The position numbers and the translations under genes were made by a program. The notes beneath the pieces were generated by a model. It did no database searches, was not told the DNA's origin, and saw only the letters and a program-made list of their open reading frames with translations. A stretch of DNA of 64,000 bases from JAHZKN01 sp965250205 (GTDB lineage: Bacteria > Pseudomonadota > Alphaproteobacteria > Rhizobiales > Hyphomicrobiaceae): NCBI GenBank assembly GCA_965250205.1, contig CBDFNK010000023.1, forward strand, positions 620,001 through 684,000, in the 5' to 3' direction. Positions 26,039 to 35,184 of the stretch are shown one piece after another (the stretch's first letter is position 1; each line of letters starts with the position of its first letter).

Positions 26039-27478
26039 ATGCAGATGCCCCGCAACGCCGGGAACTTTCATATCATCGGGATCGGTGGCATTGGCATGAG
26101 TGCCATTGCTGAAATTCTGATGGCCAAAGGGTTTAAGGTTCAAGGCTCGGATCAAAAAGAGTCTGCCAATGTGCAGCGGCTACGCGCCAAGGGCATTCGC
26201 GTGTTTATTGGCCACGACCCGGTTAACTTGATCGGCGCGCAATGTGTGGTGATTTCAACGGCTGTCAAATCCGGCAATCCAGAACTCGAGGCTGCGCGCA
26301 AGAAAAAACTGCAGATCATTCGGCGTGCTGAAATTTTAGCGGAGTTGATGCGCCTTTATAAAACGGTTTCGATTACCGGAACGCACGGCAAAACCACAAC
26401 GTCGTCACTGGCTTCGCACGTATTTGCAGCAGCAGGCCTTGATCCAACTGTTATTACGGGTGGCATTATCAATGAGTGGGGCTCTAACGCCCGCCTAGGC
26501 AAAGGCGATTGGATGCTTGTTGAAGCAGATGAAAGCGATGGCACGTTTACGCGCCTGCCAACCCAAATCGGTGTCGTGACTAACATTGATCCAGAGCATC
26601 TTGACTACTTCAAGAGTGTCAACAATATGCACCGCGAGTACGCGACGTTTTTCAAGAACATTCCCTTCTATGGCTTGGCAGTGGCGTGCGTTGATCACCC
26701 CGTTGCTCGCGACATGATTGAAGCTTTGGAACTGCGCCGCGATGGGCGCAGGCTGTTGACCTATGGTGCAAGCGAAGATGCTGACCTCCGTCTCACAGGC
26801 CTGCAAGCAGATGGGCACATCAGTAGCTTTGATTTTCAAATGAGTGATCGTGTTGTGGGTGGTGCGCGTCAGGCCCATGGCTGGCGGCTGCCGTTCTTAG
26901 GCGAACACAATGTGCTGAACGCCCTAGCCACGGTCGCGGTGGCAACAGAGGTTGGCATTCCTGATGAACAAATACGGGCAGGCCTTGCCTCATTTTCTGG
27001 CGTCAAACGTCGCTTCCAGCTGACCGGAACCTGGAATGGTGTCAGCATCTTTGATGATTATGCTCATCACCCGGTCGAAATATTGTCCGTCTTGAAGGCT
27101 GCAAAAAGTGGCGCGCGAGGGCGGGTGATTGCTGTTGTTGAACCGCATCGTTACTCGCGCGTACGGGACTTGTTTGGTGATTTCTGCGCCTGCTTTGCGC
27201 CTGCTGACCGGGTTATGGTGATGCCGCTTTATTCAGCCGGTGAAGCCTCGATTGAAGGTATTAATGAGAATTCCCTTGCCGAGGGCGTTCGCTCAACGGG
27301 CCACCCGTCGGTACAGGCCTTGAATGGCACCGGCGCGTTGGTCGAGGCATTGCGCGCCACAGCACGTGAGGGTGATATGGTGGTCTGTGTGGGTGCCGGA
27401 GTGTCAACAGAGTGGGCGCATGCCCTGCCGGGATGGCTCACCGAAGATCAGCCGATGCGCGCCGGGGGCGGCTATTGA
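26039..27478 (+). CDS. murC: MurC, UDP-N-acetylmuramate-L-alanine ligase
   Basis: MurC begins the Mur ligase series by adding L-Ala to UDP-MurNAc. It shows HIIGIGGIGMSAIAEIL (Rossmann), SITGTHGKTTTSSL (ATP loop), EADESDGTF, and FDDYAHHPVEI in the C-terminal domain. The start at ATG 26039 is followed by a second ATG two codons on. The stop TGA overlaps the murB start (TGATGG). Length is 479 residues. Confidence 0.95.
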   Translation: MQMPRNAGNFHIIGIGGIGMSAIAEILMAKGFKVQGSDQKESANVQRLRAKGIRVFIGHDPVNLIGAQCVVISTAVKSGNPELEAARKKKLQIIRRAEILAELMRLYKTVSITGTHGKTTTSSLASHVFAAAGLDPTVITGGIINEWGSNARLGKGDWMLVEADESDGTFTRLPTQIGVVTNIDPEHLDYFKSVNNMHREYATFFKNIPFYGLAVACVDHPVARDMIEALELRRDGRRLLTYGASEDADLRLTGLQADGHISSFDFQMSDRVVGGARQAHGWRLPFLGEHNVLNALATVAVATEVGIPDEQIRAGLASFSGVKRRFQLTGTWNGVSIFDDYAHHPVEILSVLKAAKSGARGRVIAVVEPHRYSRVRDLFGDFCACFAPADRVMVMPLYSAGEASIEGINENSLAEGVRSTGHPSVQALNGTGALVEALRATAREGDMVVCVGAGVSTEWAHALPGWLTEDQPMRAGGGY

Positions 27479-28491
27479 TGGCCTTTGACGATCTGACAGA
27501 TGCACTTCGCGCCAAAATGTCGGAGCTGCGCGGTAAGCTTGTTGCCAATCAGTCTTTGGCAAGCATTACTTGGTTTCGTGCTGGTGGTCCGGCGCAGATT
27601 TTATTTACACCTGCTGATGAAAGCGACCTTGCCTATTTTTTGAAAAGAAACGCTGGTGCGTTACCGGTACTTGTTGTTGGGCTGGGCTCTAACCTCCTGG
27701 TGCGCGATGGTGGTTTTCCAGGCGTTGTGATCCGGCTTGGACGCGGGTTTGGGTCTACAACTGTCGAAGACGGGCACCGTCTGCGTGCGGGCACTATGGT
27801 GCCGGATGTCAAGGTCGCGCGTGCGGCTGGTGACGCTGGGATAGCAGGCATTTCATTCTATCGCGGAATTCCAGGATCGATTGGTGGTGCATTGCGCATG
27901 AATGCAGGCGCACACGGCACCGAGACCAAGGATGTTTTGCTCGAAGCACGTGCCGTCGCGCCCGATGGTGAAATTCACGTTCTATCAAATGCCGACATGG
28001 GTTTTACTTATCGCCATTGCGCTGTTCCGGATGATTGGATTTTTACCGAGGCGCTGTTTCAGGGCCGGGCCGGTCATCCAGATGAGATTTCTGCAGAAAT
28101 GCAGGACGTTGCGAAGTACCGCGAAGAAAACCAACCTATCAAAGAACGCACAGGCGGGTCGACGTTTAAGAACCCTGAAGGTCATAGTGCTTGGCGTTTG
28201 ATTGATGCGGCCGGTATGCGTGGGTTTAGGGTTGGTGGCGCCAAAGTTTCTGAAATGCACTGCAATTTTTTGATCAACGATCAAGGTGCCACAGGTGAAG
28301 ACCTCGAACGCTTGGGCGAAACGGTCAGGGCGCACGTCAAGGCAAATTCTGGCATAACCCTGCAATGGGAGATTAAGCGCATCGGTGTCGCTAAAGACGG
28401 CGGCGCAACGGGTGAAGCGTTGGCCGAGCCCCTACCAGAGGCCGGTCCCCTATCAGAGGCAGGACACCTGCCAAATGTAGGAGACGCTTAA
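27478..28491 (+). CDS. murB: MurB, UDP-N-acetylenolpyruvoylglucosamine reductase
   Basis: MurB is a FAD enzyme that reduces UDP-GlcNAc-enolpyruvate to UDP-MurNAc with NADPH. The start at ATG 27478 overlaps the murC stop; the frame extends back into murC but that part is a shadow. The motifs TWFRAGGPAQILFTP, VGLGSNLLVRDGGFPGVVI, GIPGSIGGALRMNAGAHG and GGSTFKNP are present. YRHCAVPDDWIFTEALF and the Glu-containing end are of the type II form. The C-terminal 30 residues hold an imperfect Glu-Ala-Gly/Pro repeat beyond the conserved domain. Confidence 0.94.
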   Translation: MAFDDLTDALRAKMSELRGKLVANQSLASITWFRAGGPAQILFTPADESDLAYFLKRNAGALPVLVVGLGSNLLVRDGGFPGVVIRLGRGFGSTTVEDGHRLRAGTMVPDVKVARAAGDAGIAGISFYRGIPGSIGGALRMNAGAHGTETKDVLLEARAVAPDGEIHVLSNADMGFTYRHCAVPDDWIFTEALFQGRAGHPDEISAEMQDVAKYREENQPIKERTGGSTFKNPEGHSAWRLIDAAGMRGFRVGGAKVSEMHCNFLINDQGATGEDLERLGETVRAHVKANSGITLQWEIKRIGVAKDGGATGEALAEPLPEAGPLSEAGHLPNVGDA

Positions 28492-29465
28492 TGGCTGATC
28501 ACCTTTGCGAGCCACCCGCACGCACGTTTAAACATGTCGCTGTTTTGATGGGCGGCTGGTCATTCGAACGCGAAATCAGCTTGAAATCTGGAACTGCGGT
28601 TGCCAAAGCCCTTGAGGGTGAAGGCTACCAAGTTACGACCGTCGATGTCGATCGCGATATAGCACTGCGCCTGAAAGAACTGGCGCCTGATGTTTGTTTC
28701 AATGGGCTGCATGGTCCCATTGGCGAAGATGGCTCCATTCAAGGTGTTTTGGAATGTGTTGGCATTCCTTACACGCACTCTGGTGTCGGCCCCTCAGCCG
28801 TTGCCATGCACAAAGCACACGCCAAAACAATCATGGCGGCAGCCGGTGTTCCTGTCGCCGATGCCAAGCTTTGTCGTCGCCAAGACGCAAGCCGCGCCCA
28901 CGTCTTAACGCCACCTTATGTGGTCAAGCCAGTTGCAGATGGCTCAAGTTTTGGTGTCGTCGTTGTTGGGCCAGATGCAGCTACACCACCCAATGAGATT
29001 GCAACGGGTGGTGCGCCCGATGATGTGGTGATGGTCGAGCAATTCATCCCAGGGCGGGAATTGACGTGCGCGGTGATTGGCGACTTTGTTTCTGATGTGA
29101 CTGAAATTTTGCCTACTGAGGAGCGTCCCTTCTACGATTTTGAAGCAAAGTACGCTTCTGGGGGGTCTAGACACGTCGTTGGGGCCGATCTTTTACCAGA
29201 TATTTACCAAAACGTTAGGGAATACACCCTTAACGCCCATCAAGCTTTGGGCTGTCGCGGGGTTACCCGGGCAGACTTTCGGTTTGATGACACAAACGGT
29301 GCCGGTGGTGCCGTCATATGTCTGGAAGTGAATACGCAACCAGGCATGACGGAAACCTCTTTGGTGCCGGAATTGGCGGCGCACGCGGGCTGGTCATTTG
29401 GCGAGCTGGTGCGTTGGATGGTTGAGGATGCGAGTTGCGACAGGTCAATAGAAAGACTGACATAA
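28491..29465 (+). CDS. ddl: Ddl, D-alanine-D-alanine ligase
   Basis: Ddl joins two D-alanines with ATP to supply MurF. This ATP-grasp enzyme of 324 residues shows AVLMGGWSFEREISLKSG, FNGLHGPIGEDG, VVKPVADGSSFGVVVV and CLEVNTQPGMTETSLVPE. The ATG overlaps the murB stop (TAATG). The HGPIGEDG loop replaces the more common HGxxGEDG without loss of key residues. Confidence 0.95.
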   Translation: MADHLCEPPARTFKHVAVLMGGWSFEREISLKSGTAVAKALEGEGYQVTTVDVDRDIALRLKELAPDVCFNGLHGPIGEDGSIQGVLECVGIPYTHSGVGPSAVAMHKAHAKTIMAAAGVPVADAKLCRRQDASRAHVLTPPYVVKPVADGSSFGVVVVGPDAATPPNEIATGGAPDDVVMVEQFIPGRELTCAVIGDFVSDVTEILPTEERPFYDFEAKYASGGSRHVVGADLLPDIYQNVREYTLNAHQALGCRGVTRADFRFDDTNGAGGAVICLEVNTQPGMTETSLVPELAAHAGWSFGELVRWMVEDASCDRSIERLT

Positions 29466-29476
29466 CACCTGCCGGG

Positions 29477-30382
29477 ATGGCGAGATCCCCGCACACTTAT
29501 GCTGTTGATCACCTGGCACCGGAAACAGCACCGTATCTCACCGAAGATTATTTTGAAGCCCGAGATCGACGTCGCACTGCTGGCCGTAAGCTGAGTTGGC
29601 GCCAAAAGACGCTGCGCCGCTTGGCGATAGTGGGTTCTGCAGCGCTGGCAGGAATTGTTACATTTGCAATTCTCACAGATGGCGGTTCGCGGCTGGCAAC
29701 ACCCAAAGCGTTACACGGCGATCTTGAACGTTTGGCAATAGCGACAGGCTTTGGCATCGATCAGGTTGCGCTATCAGGGCATCGCTATACACTCGAAGAC
29801 GACATCTTTGATGCGCTTGATCTCCCGAACATGCACTCGTTTTTGAGCTTTGAACCTTCACTGCTGCGTGAGCGTTTACAACGTTTGCCGTGGATTAAAA
29901 CCGTTGAAGCTTCGCGCATCTATCCGAGCCAATTGAAAATTCACGTTACTGAGCGTACACCAGCGGCTGTTTGGCAGCGTGGAGGTCAGGACTATTTGAT
30001 TGACGAGGGTGGCCGTGTGTTGTCCGCGGTCGAGCCAGGTGTCCTCGATCACCTGCCGCGCTTGAGGGGTGAGGGTGCGCCAGGCCATGTCGGGCAATTG
30101 TTCGCTCTCATGCAGCGCTTTCCAGACATTGCTGCTTTTGTCACGGTTTCAGAACGCGTCGGCGAGCGGCGGTGGACGATGAAACTCGTTGGAGGTGGCG
30201 CGCTGCACTTGCCAGCCGGCCAGGAAGCCAGCGCCCTTGAAGCGTTCCTCGCCCATGACACGGCACTCGATATTGTTCAAAGCGGCAACAGCATCATTGA
30301 TTTGCGTGCGGTTGAGCGCATCTCCATCAGACCCATGGTCCCGGCAACGCGTATCAGCGCCCGCGACCAGGATATGAGCTGA
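29477..30382 (+). CDS. ftsQ: FtsQ, divisome scaffold protein
   Basis: FtsQ is a bitopic inner-membrane protein that links FtsL/FtsB to other divisome members. It has a basic cytoplasmic N-terminus, one membrane segment (LAIVGSAALAGIVTFAIL), a POTRA domain (IDQVALSGHRYTLEDDIFDAL) and a beta domain (PWIKTVEASRIYPSQLKIHV). The start is taken at ATG 29477, after ddl ends at 29465; the longer in-frame GTG-type start at 29435 would overlap ddl. Confidence 0.92.
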   Translation: MARSPHTYAVDHLAPETAPYLTEDYFEARDRRRTAGRKLSWRQKTLRRLAIVGSAALAGIVTFAILTDGGSRLATPKALHGDLERLAIATGFGIDQVALSGHRYTLEDDIFDALDLPNMHSFLSFEPSLLRERLQRLPWIKTVEASRIYPSQLKIHVTERTPAAVWQRGGQDYLIDEGGRVLSAVEPGVLDHLPRLRGEGAPGHVGQLFALMQRFPDIAAFVTVSERVGERRWTMKLVGGGALHLPAGQEASALEAFLAHDTALDIVQSGNSIIDLRAVERISIRPMVPATRISARDQDMS

Positions 30383-30396
30383 GGGAGACAGAGGCC

Positions 30397-31680
30397 ATGA
30401 CAAATCCCCATTGGAGAAAGGTTGGCGGCTATCGCATTGTCGGCGTGCTCGATATCGGCTCCGTTAAAACAACCTGCCTCATTGCAGCGATTGGCCCGTG
30501 GACGAGTGAACGCAGTGGCGGCCAAGATCGGATGCGCGTTGTGGGCGTTGCCCAGCAACGCTCACATGGGGTAACAGCAGGCGTCATCACAGACTTGGAT
30601 CGCGCCGAGCAGGTGACGCGGGCAACGATAGCCCAGGCCGAAGCCATGGCAGGCGTAACACTGGATGACATTGCAGTATCCGTTTCGTGTGGCCAGTTGG
30701 TGTCGCAAAATTTTCGGGCCAGCGCCGATGTTGCCTCTGGCATCGTTGATGATGATGACCTTGCGCGATTGCACGGCGCTGGACGGGGCTATGCCAAACA
30801 GGAAGGACGTAGCCTGATCCATCTCAATCATCGCGGTTATCGCATTGATGGTTCTGAGTCCATTGTTGACCCGCGCGGTATGGCCGCCAAGCGGATCATG
30901 GCAGATTGGCACGCCGTAACGGCAGATGATGCACCAATACAAAACCTGCTTTTGATGATTGAACGTTGCTACCTGCGCGTCAGCCATATGTTTGCAGCGC
31001 CTTATGCAAGTGGACTTGCTACAACAACTGAAGAAGAGCGCCAATTGGGGATCACCTGCATTGATCTCGGAGGCGGCACTACAACTCTGTCGGTGTTCTC
31101 AGATGGCGCGTTCTTGTTCACAGACTCTTTGGCGATGGGTGCAAACCACATCACCTTCGATATCGCCCGCGCATTGCAGACGCCGCTTGCGGAAGCTGAG
31201 CGAATCAAGGCGCTCTATGGGTCTGTAATCAGTGCGCAATCCGATGAACACGAGACGTTTTCCTATCCGCTGGTGGGCGGGGAGGATGGTGATGTGAACC
31301 AAACGACGAAGGCGCAACTTTCGGAAATCATTCGGCAACGTTTTGAAGGACTTGCCAAGCGTATCGACACGCGTGTCAGCGAAGCGGGCGTTCGTCCATA
31401 TGCGGGGGATCAGATTGTCATCACCGGCGGCGGGAGCCAGCTGGTGGGTGCGGGCACTTATTTGTCTCAAGTGCTCGGCAGGCGGGTACGCATTGCAAAC
31501 CCGGTTGCACTTTCAGGTTTGCCCCAGGTCATGACCTCGCCAGCGTTCGCGACTGTGGTTGGTTTGTTGGAAGCCCGCGCTTCCGATTTGCACTCAAGTG
31601 CAACAGCGCGTCGTCCAAAAGTGCGCAGTTCAAAAAGTTATATCGATCGCGTTGGATCTTGGTTGAAGCAAGGGTTCTAG
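30397..31680 (+). CDS. ftsA: FtsA, actin-like membrane tether of FtsZ
   Basis: FtsA is an actin-fold ATPase that anchors FtsZ filaments to the membrane. Motifs are VGVLDIGSVKTTCLIA (phosphate 1), the 1C domain around AEQVTRATIAQAEAMAGV, CIDLGGGTTTLSVF (phosphate 2), IVITGGGSQLVG (adenosine) and a C-terminal amphipathic helix (YIDRVGSWLKQGF) for membrane binding. FtsA contacts the conserved C-terminal peptide of FtsZ, which matters because that peptide is out of frame in the ftsZ gene here. Confidence 0.95.
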   Translation: MTNPHWRKVGGYRIVGVLDIGSVKTTCLIAAIGPWTSERSGGQDRMRVVGVAQQRSHGVTAGVITDLDRAEQVTRATIAQAEAMAGVTLDDIAVSVSCGQLVSQNFRASADVASGIVDDDDLARLHGAGRGYAKQEGRSLIHLNHRGYRIDGSESIVDPRGMAAKRIMADWHAVTADDAPIQNLLLMIERCYLRVSHMFAAPYASGLATTTEEERQLGITCIDLGGGTTTLSVFSDGAFLFTDSLAMGANHITFDIARALQTPLAEAERIKALYGSVISAQSDEHETFSYPLVGGEDGDVNQTTKAQLSEIIRQRFEGLAKRIDTRVSEAGVRPYAGDQIVITGGGSQLVGAGTYLSQVLGRRVRIANPVALSGLPQVMTSPAFATVVGLLEARASDLHSSATARRPKVRSSKSYIDRVGSWLKQGF

Positions 31681-31793
31681 TGTGTGGCCAAAGAATTCAG
31701 TGCGTTGCGTGACGTCAGGATTGAAACACTAACTTATGCCAACGAGGCAGGCGCTGGGCGCTGTCAGACCTCACAAACTGGCAAGAGGACATC

Positions 31794-33302
31794 ATGAGCA
31801 TTAAGTTGCAATTGCCGGAAATCACCGACCTAAGGCCCCGCCTGGTGGTGATTGGTGTTGGCGGCGCAGGCTGCAATGCCATCAACAATATGATCGCGGC
31901 TGGTTTGACCGGCGTTGAATTTGTTGTTGCCAATACCGACGCGCAAGCACTTGCAGCCTCGAGTGCAGAACACCGCTTGCAATTAGGCGCTGAGCTTACA
32001 GAAGGCCTTGGTGCTGGTTCTAAACCGGAGATTGGCAAAGCAGCAGCAGAAGAAGCAATTGAAGATGTTCGGGCCCAGGTTTCTGGCGCGCATATGGTGT
32101 TTATCGCTGCAGGTATGGGCGGCGGTACGGGCACAGGTGCAGCCGCGACCATTGCTAAGGTGGCACGTGAGATGGGTATTCTCACCGTTGGTGTCGTCAC
32201 AAAACCATTTCAGTTTGAAGGCGCGCGCCGGATGCGCATTGCTGAAGCAGGCATTTCTGAACTGAAATGCAATGTCGACACCCTGATCGTTATTCCAAAT
32301 CAAAATCTGTTCCGCCTAGCCAATGAGAAAACGACGTTCTCAGAGGCTTTTGTTCTCGCCGACCAAGTGCTCTATTCCGGCGTTGCTTGCATTGTTGACT
32401 TGATCATCAAGGAAGGCCTGATCAACCTAGATTTTGCAGACGTTCGAACCGTGATCAGCGGTATGGGCTCTGCCATGATGGGCACAGGCGAAGCCGAAGG
32501 CGAGCGCCGAGCTATTGTTGCTGCCGAGGAAGCCATTGCCAATCCGCTTTTGGACGATGTTTCACTCAAGGGCGCGCGCGGCTTGTTGTTATCGATTACG
32601 GGTGGTTCCGATCTGACGCTTTACGAAGTTGACGAAGCTGCTAGCCGTGTTCGCCAAGAAGTTGATCCTGAAGCCAACATTATTGTCGGGGCAACGTTTG
32701 ACGAAACCCTTGGCGATCGTGTCAGGGTATCGATCGTTGCCTCTGGAATGAAAAAGGTGGTTGGCAGTGACAATCAAACTGATTGGATGACGCCACCGCC
32801 CATCTCGGCCCCTGAAGCGCCAGCGCAATCAAGTGGTGCACCAGCAGCATTTTCTCCGCAGGGTGGAAGTGAAGCACAGTTTTTTGAACCGACCCCAACC
32901 AGCCAACCGTCTGGTAGCGCAGAGAATGTGCAGCAGCGCTTGTCTGAGGCGTTGCAGGGTGAGCCAAGCCGCGATGCACCGCCGATACCCATCACGCGTT
33001 ATGGCGGTGACCGGGACTTGGGTGGGCAACACCCCGCACCAACCGCAACCGATGCCAGTACGACATGGGGCGAAGTTGGCGATGTGACAATCGAAGATGG
33101 TTTGCTGCCCCATCCGCGGTCGCAATCATCAACACCGCATTATGATGCGCCTGCAACGCCAGGCTATGGTGAGCCGCAAGGTTTTCAGCCGGAGATGGCT
33201 GAGCAAATTCCGCGTGCCGGTCGGCGTATGCCGAACGTCGAGGATTTTCCACCCCACGCCCAAATGGAATATCACCACAAGCAGGTTGCCGGGCAGGGCT
33301 AA
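31794..33302 (+). CDS. ftsZ: FtsZ, tubulin-like division GTPase, frame broken before its C-terminal tail
   Basis: FtsZ polymerises into the cytokinetic ring. The GTPase core is intact: GVGGAGCNAINNMI, VVANTDAQAL, the tubulin signature GGGTGTGAA, and the T7 loop LINLDFADV. A long Pro-, Ser- and Gln-rich linker of alphaproteobacterial type begins near residue 320 and reaches the conserved RRMPNVEDFPPHAQMEYHH. The frame then stops at TAA 33300-33302 after VAGQG. The next frame, from 33301 on, carries the remaining linker and the C-terminal conserved peptide. One extra base at about 33300 explains the break. As written, the protein (502 residues) would lack the tail that binds FtsA. Confidence 0.93.
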   Translation: MSIKLQLPEITDLRPRLVVIGVGGAGCNAINNMIAAGLTGVEFVVANTDAQALAASSAEHRLQLGAELTEGLGAGSKPEIGKAAAEEAIEDVRAQVSGAHMVFIAAGMGGGTGTGAAATIAKVAREMGILTVGVVTKPFQFEGARRMRIAEAGISELKCNVDTLIVIPNQNLFRLANEKTTFSEAFVLADQVLYSGVACIVDLIIKEGLINLDFADVRTVISGMGSAMMGTGEAEGERRAIVAAEEAIANPLLDDVSLKGARGLLLSITGGSDLTLYEVDEAASRVRQEVDPEANIIVGATFDETLGDRVRVSIVASGMKKVVGSDNQTDWMTPPPISAPEAPAQSSGAPAAFSPQGGSEAQFFEPTPTSQPSGSAENVQQRLSEALQGEPSRDAPPIPITRYGGDRDLGGQHPAPTATDASTTWGEVGDVTIEDGLLPHPRSQSSTPHYDAPATPGYGEPQGFQPEMAEQIPRAGRRMPNVEDFPPHAQMEYHHKQVAGQG

Positions 33303-33573
33303 TTCAGGTGCCAGCATTGGCGATCCTTTCGCTGAAGAGGCACCGCGCAAAAGAACGTTGCTGGATCGCCTAACAGGACGTGCAAGACTTATGGGTGATT
33401 CGGTTGTGGATAACCCAAATTCGGAATCGGCTCCGCGATCAAGTTCTGAATTGGATCAAAACGATTCTGCTGAACAGCGTATTGAACAGGCCTATGATGG
33501 CTCTGAAGATAACCCTCAAGAACACCATCAAGATGCTGACTTGCCAATGTTTTTTGGTCGGATTGCAAAGTAG
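33301..33573 (+). pseudogene. Displaced C-terminal part of FtsZ, in the +1 frame
   Basis: Directly after the ftsZ stop, the +1 frame is open for 90 codons and reads like the end of an alphaproteobacterial FtsZ. It starts NSGASIGDPFAEEAPRKRTL and continues LLDRLTGRARLMG. An acidic stretch follows, and the end DADLPMFFGRIAK matches the pattern of the FtsZ C-terminal conserved peptide (acidic, Pro, hydrophobic pair, Arg, basic end). Removing T33300 joins both frames into one protein of about 592 residues. The intact coding character of this segment argues that the break is recent, a sequence error, or bypassed by +1 frameshifting at the stop codon. AGGG lies just before the TAA, but no standard frameshift signal is proven. 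Confidence 0.75.
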
Positions 33574-33863
33574 AAAACACGTTGACCGGGACTGTTTCCC
33601 GATCAATCTGAAGTCAAATGCAAGACAAGTAACACTTGGTAAGAAACCGTGATTTGTCGTAGCCCATACACCCAGGTATCGTTTGTTTATTCGAGACCGT
33701 GTTCGAATTACCTCAGATGGTTTTATTGCTCCCGAGGGGGGTGGCAATGAGACTGACACGTAACAGAATTACTGAGGCTTTGAATGACGGTTATGGGGGT
33801 GGCAGTCTGCAGATCTTAGGCGATCTTGGGCATGGCCATTTAGGGACCGAGGGACGGCGCAAA

Positions 33864-34814
33864 ATGTCGAATCGCTTTATCGGCGCACGGCAGACCACTT
33901 TAGCTCAAGAAATTGAACTGAGGGGTACGGGGGTACATAGTGGAGCTCCAGTTTCAGTTCTTCTGCATCCAGCAGAACCTGACACTGGGCTCCGTTTTTA
34001 TGTCACCAAACGTGGATCCATCATTGCTGATATTCTAGCTGAGGTGAGCCAGGTCAAAAATCTGACGTTGTGCACGGTAATCGGTGATGATGCTGGTGTG
34101 ACGGTGTCAACCGTCGAGCATCTGTTGGCCGCCTTGCGTGGCCTGTCTGTCGATAACTGCATCGTTGAGATCGACAGCAAAGAAGTTCCCATCATGGATG
34201 GCAGCTCGGCTGCCTTTGTCGAAGCGATTGACGAAGTTGGCATCCGCCAGCTCGACGCGCCTCGTAAGTTTATCAAGGTTCTGAAACCGATCCGTGTCCA
34301 GGAAGGCGATTGCTGGGGCGAGTTGACCCCGCATTCAGGTTTCCATCTCGACGTTGAGATTGATTTCCCATGTGACGTGATTGGTAAGCAGCGTTTGGCG
34401 TTCGAAATGAACCCCGCGATTTTCCGTCATGAACTGTCCCGCGCTCGCACGTTCGGCTTTATGAGCGACGTTGAGCGGCTGTGGAAAGCAGGCCTGGCAC
34501 TTGGTGCAAGCCTCGAAAACACGGTTGCGATTGGCGACGATAAAGTCATGAACCAAGAAGGTCTGCGCGACCCGCTTGAGTTCGTTCGCCACAAAATGCT
34601 CGATGCAGTCGGTGATTTGAGCTTGGCTGGTCAACCACTTCTCGGTGCTTTCCGCTCGGTACGCGGTGGCCATCGGCTTAATTCGCTCGTGGTTCAGGCG
34701 CTGTTGGCTGACGCCTCGGCTTGGACCATGGTTGAAGCACCGCGGGTACGCGACGTTTCTATCATCAACCAGCCCTACGCTGTGGTTCCGGCTATGGCTG
34801 CCGCTGGCGAATAA
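33864..34814 (+). CDS. lpxC: LpxC, UDP-3-O-acyl-N-acetylglucosamine deacetylase
   Basis: LpxC is the zinc enzyme that commits precursors to lipid A synthesis. It shows RQTTLAQEIELRGTGVHSG, STVEHLLAALRG (zinc His), IMDGSSAAFVEAI, and FVRHKMLDAVGDLSLAG (zinc His and Asp). The start is taken at ATG 33864, with GGGACGG upstream, which gives the usual N-terminus. An in-frame ATG at 33747 with GAGGGGG upstream would add 39 residues, and a GTG-type start lies at 33699. The position after ftsZ is normal for alphaproteobacteria. Confidence 0.94.
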   Translation: MSNRFIGARQTTLAQEIELRGTGVHSGAPVSVLLHPAEPDTGLRFYVTKRGSIIADILAEVSQVKNLTLCTVIGDDAGVTVSTVEHLLAALRGLSVDNCIVEIDSKEVPIMDGSSAAFVEAIDEVGIRQLDAPRKFIKVLKPIRVQEGDCWGELTPHSGFHLDVEIDFPCDVIGKQRLAFEMNPAIFRHELSRARTFGFMSDVERLWKAGLALGASLENTVAIGDDKVMNQEGLRDPLEFVRHKMLDAVGDLSLAGQPLLGAFRSVRGGHRLNSLVVQALLADASAWTMVEAPRVRDVSIINQPYAVVPAMAAAGE

Positions 34815-35184
34815 CTCCACCGATAACCTCTTGAGAGACGATTTGAAGGCATTGCGGTTGCTTGGGAGCAAGTGTGTGGCGTTGTCCTTGCGGTGTCGGT
34901 TTTTTTTGGACAGTCGTTTACCGCCTTCGCCACCTCGCAGGCCAGCATCCACCAGCCCCAGAACAACCATATTCCGGCGCTAAACCACAGATCGACTGGG
35001 AGAATTGGCTTTTTAGCTCGAACTGTCACACGAGGCTGGCTAGAATACCGCATCGAGTCCTCTGGTAAAGTGGCGTAAAACGCTGCGATGACAGGGCAGG
35101 ACACGGCATGGATTGGGCGACAGCTTGAGACATGCAGGTCATAGAAACAGACAACGAAGTTCTTTAACGAAAACAGGCATCGGG
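34815..35184. other. Intergenic region between lpxC and bamD
   Basis: About 370 bases hold no recognised family. On the + strand a 68-codon frame (34872-35078) starts like a signal peptide (MCGVVLAVSVFFGQSFTAFA) but has no family and no clear ribosome site; I treat it as doubtful. An eight-base T run at 34903-34910 is not preceded by a clear hairpin. The promoter of bamD probably lies here. Confidence 0.4.

Noticed and set aside
33097..33300. Front part of the +1 frame that overlaps the end of ftsZ
   Set aside because: Before 33301 this frame is antiphase to the well-conserved FtsZ linker (RRMPNVEDFPP), so only the part after the stop is treated as coding.
34872..35078. Secreted 68-residue protein between lpxC and bamD
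   Set aside because: The signal-peptide-like start is suggestive, but there is no ribosome site, the rest is random in character and no family fits; it is kept only as a note in the intergenic entry.
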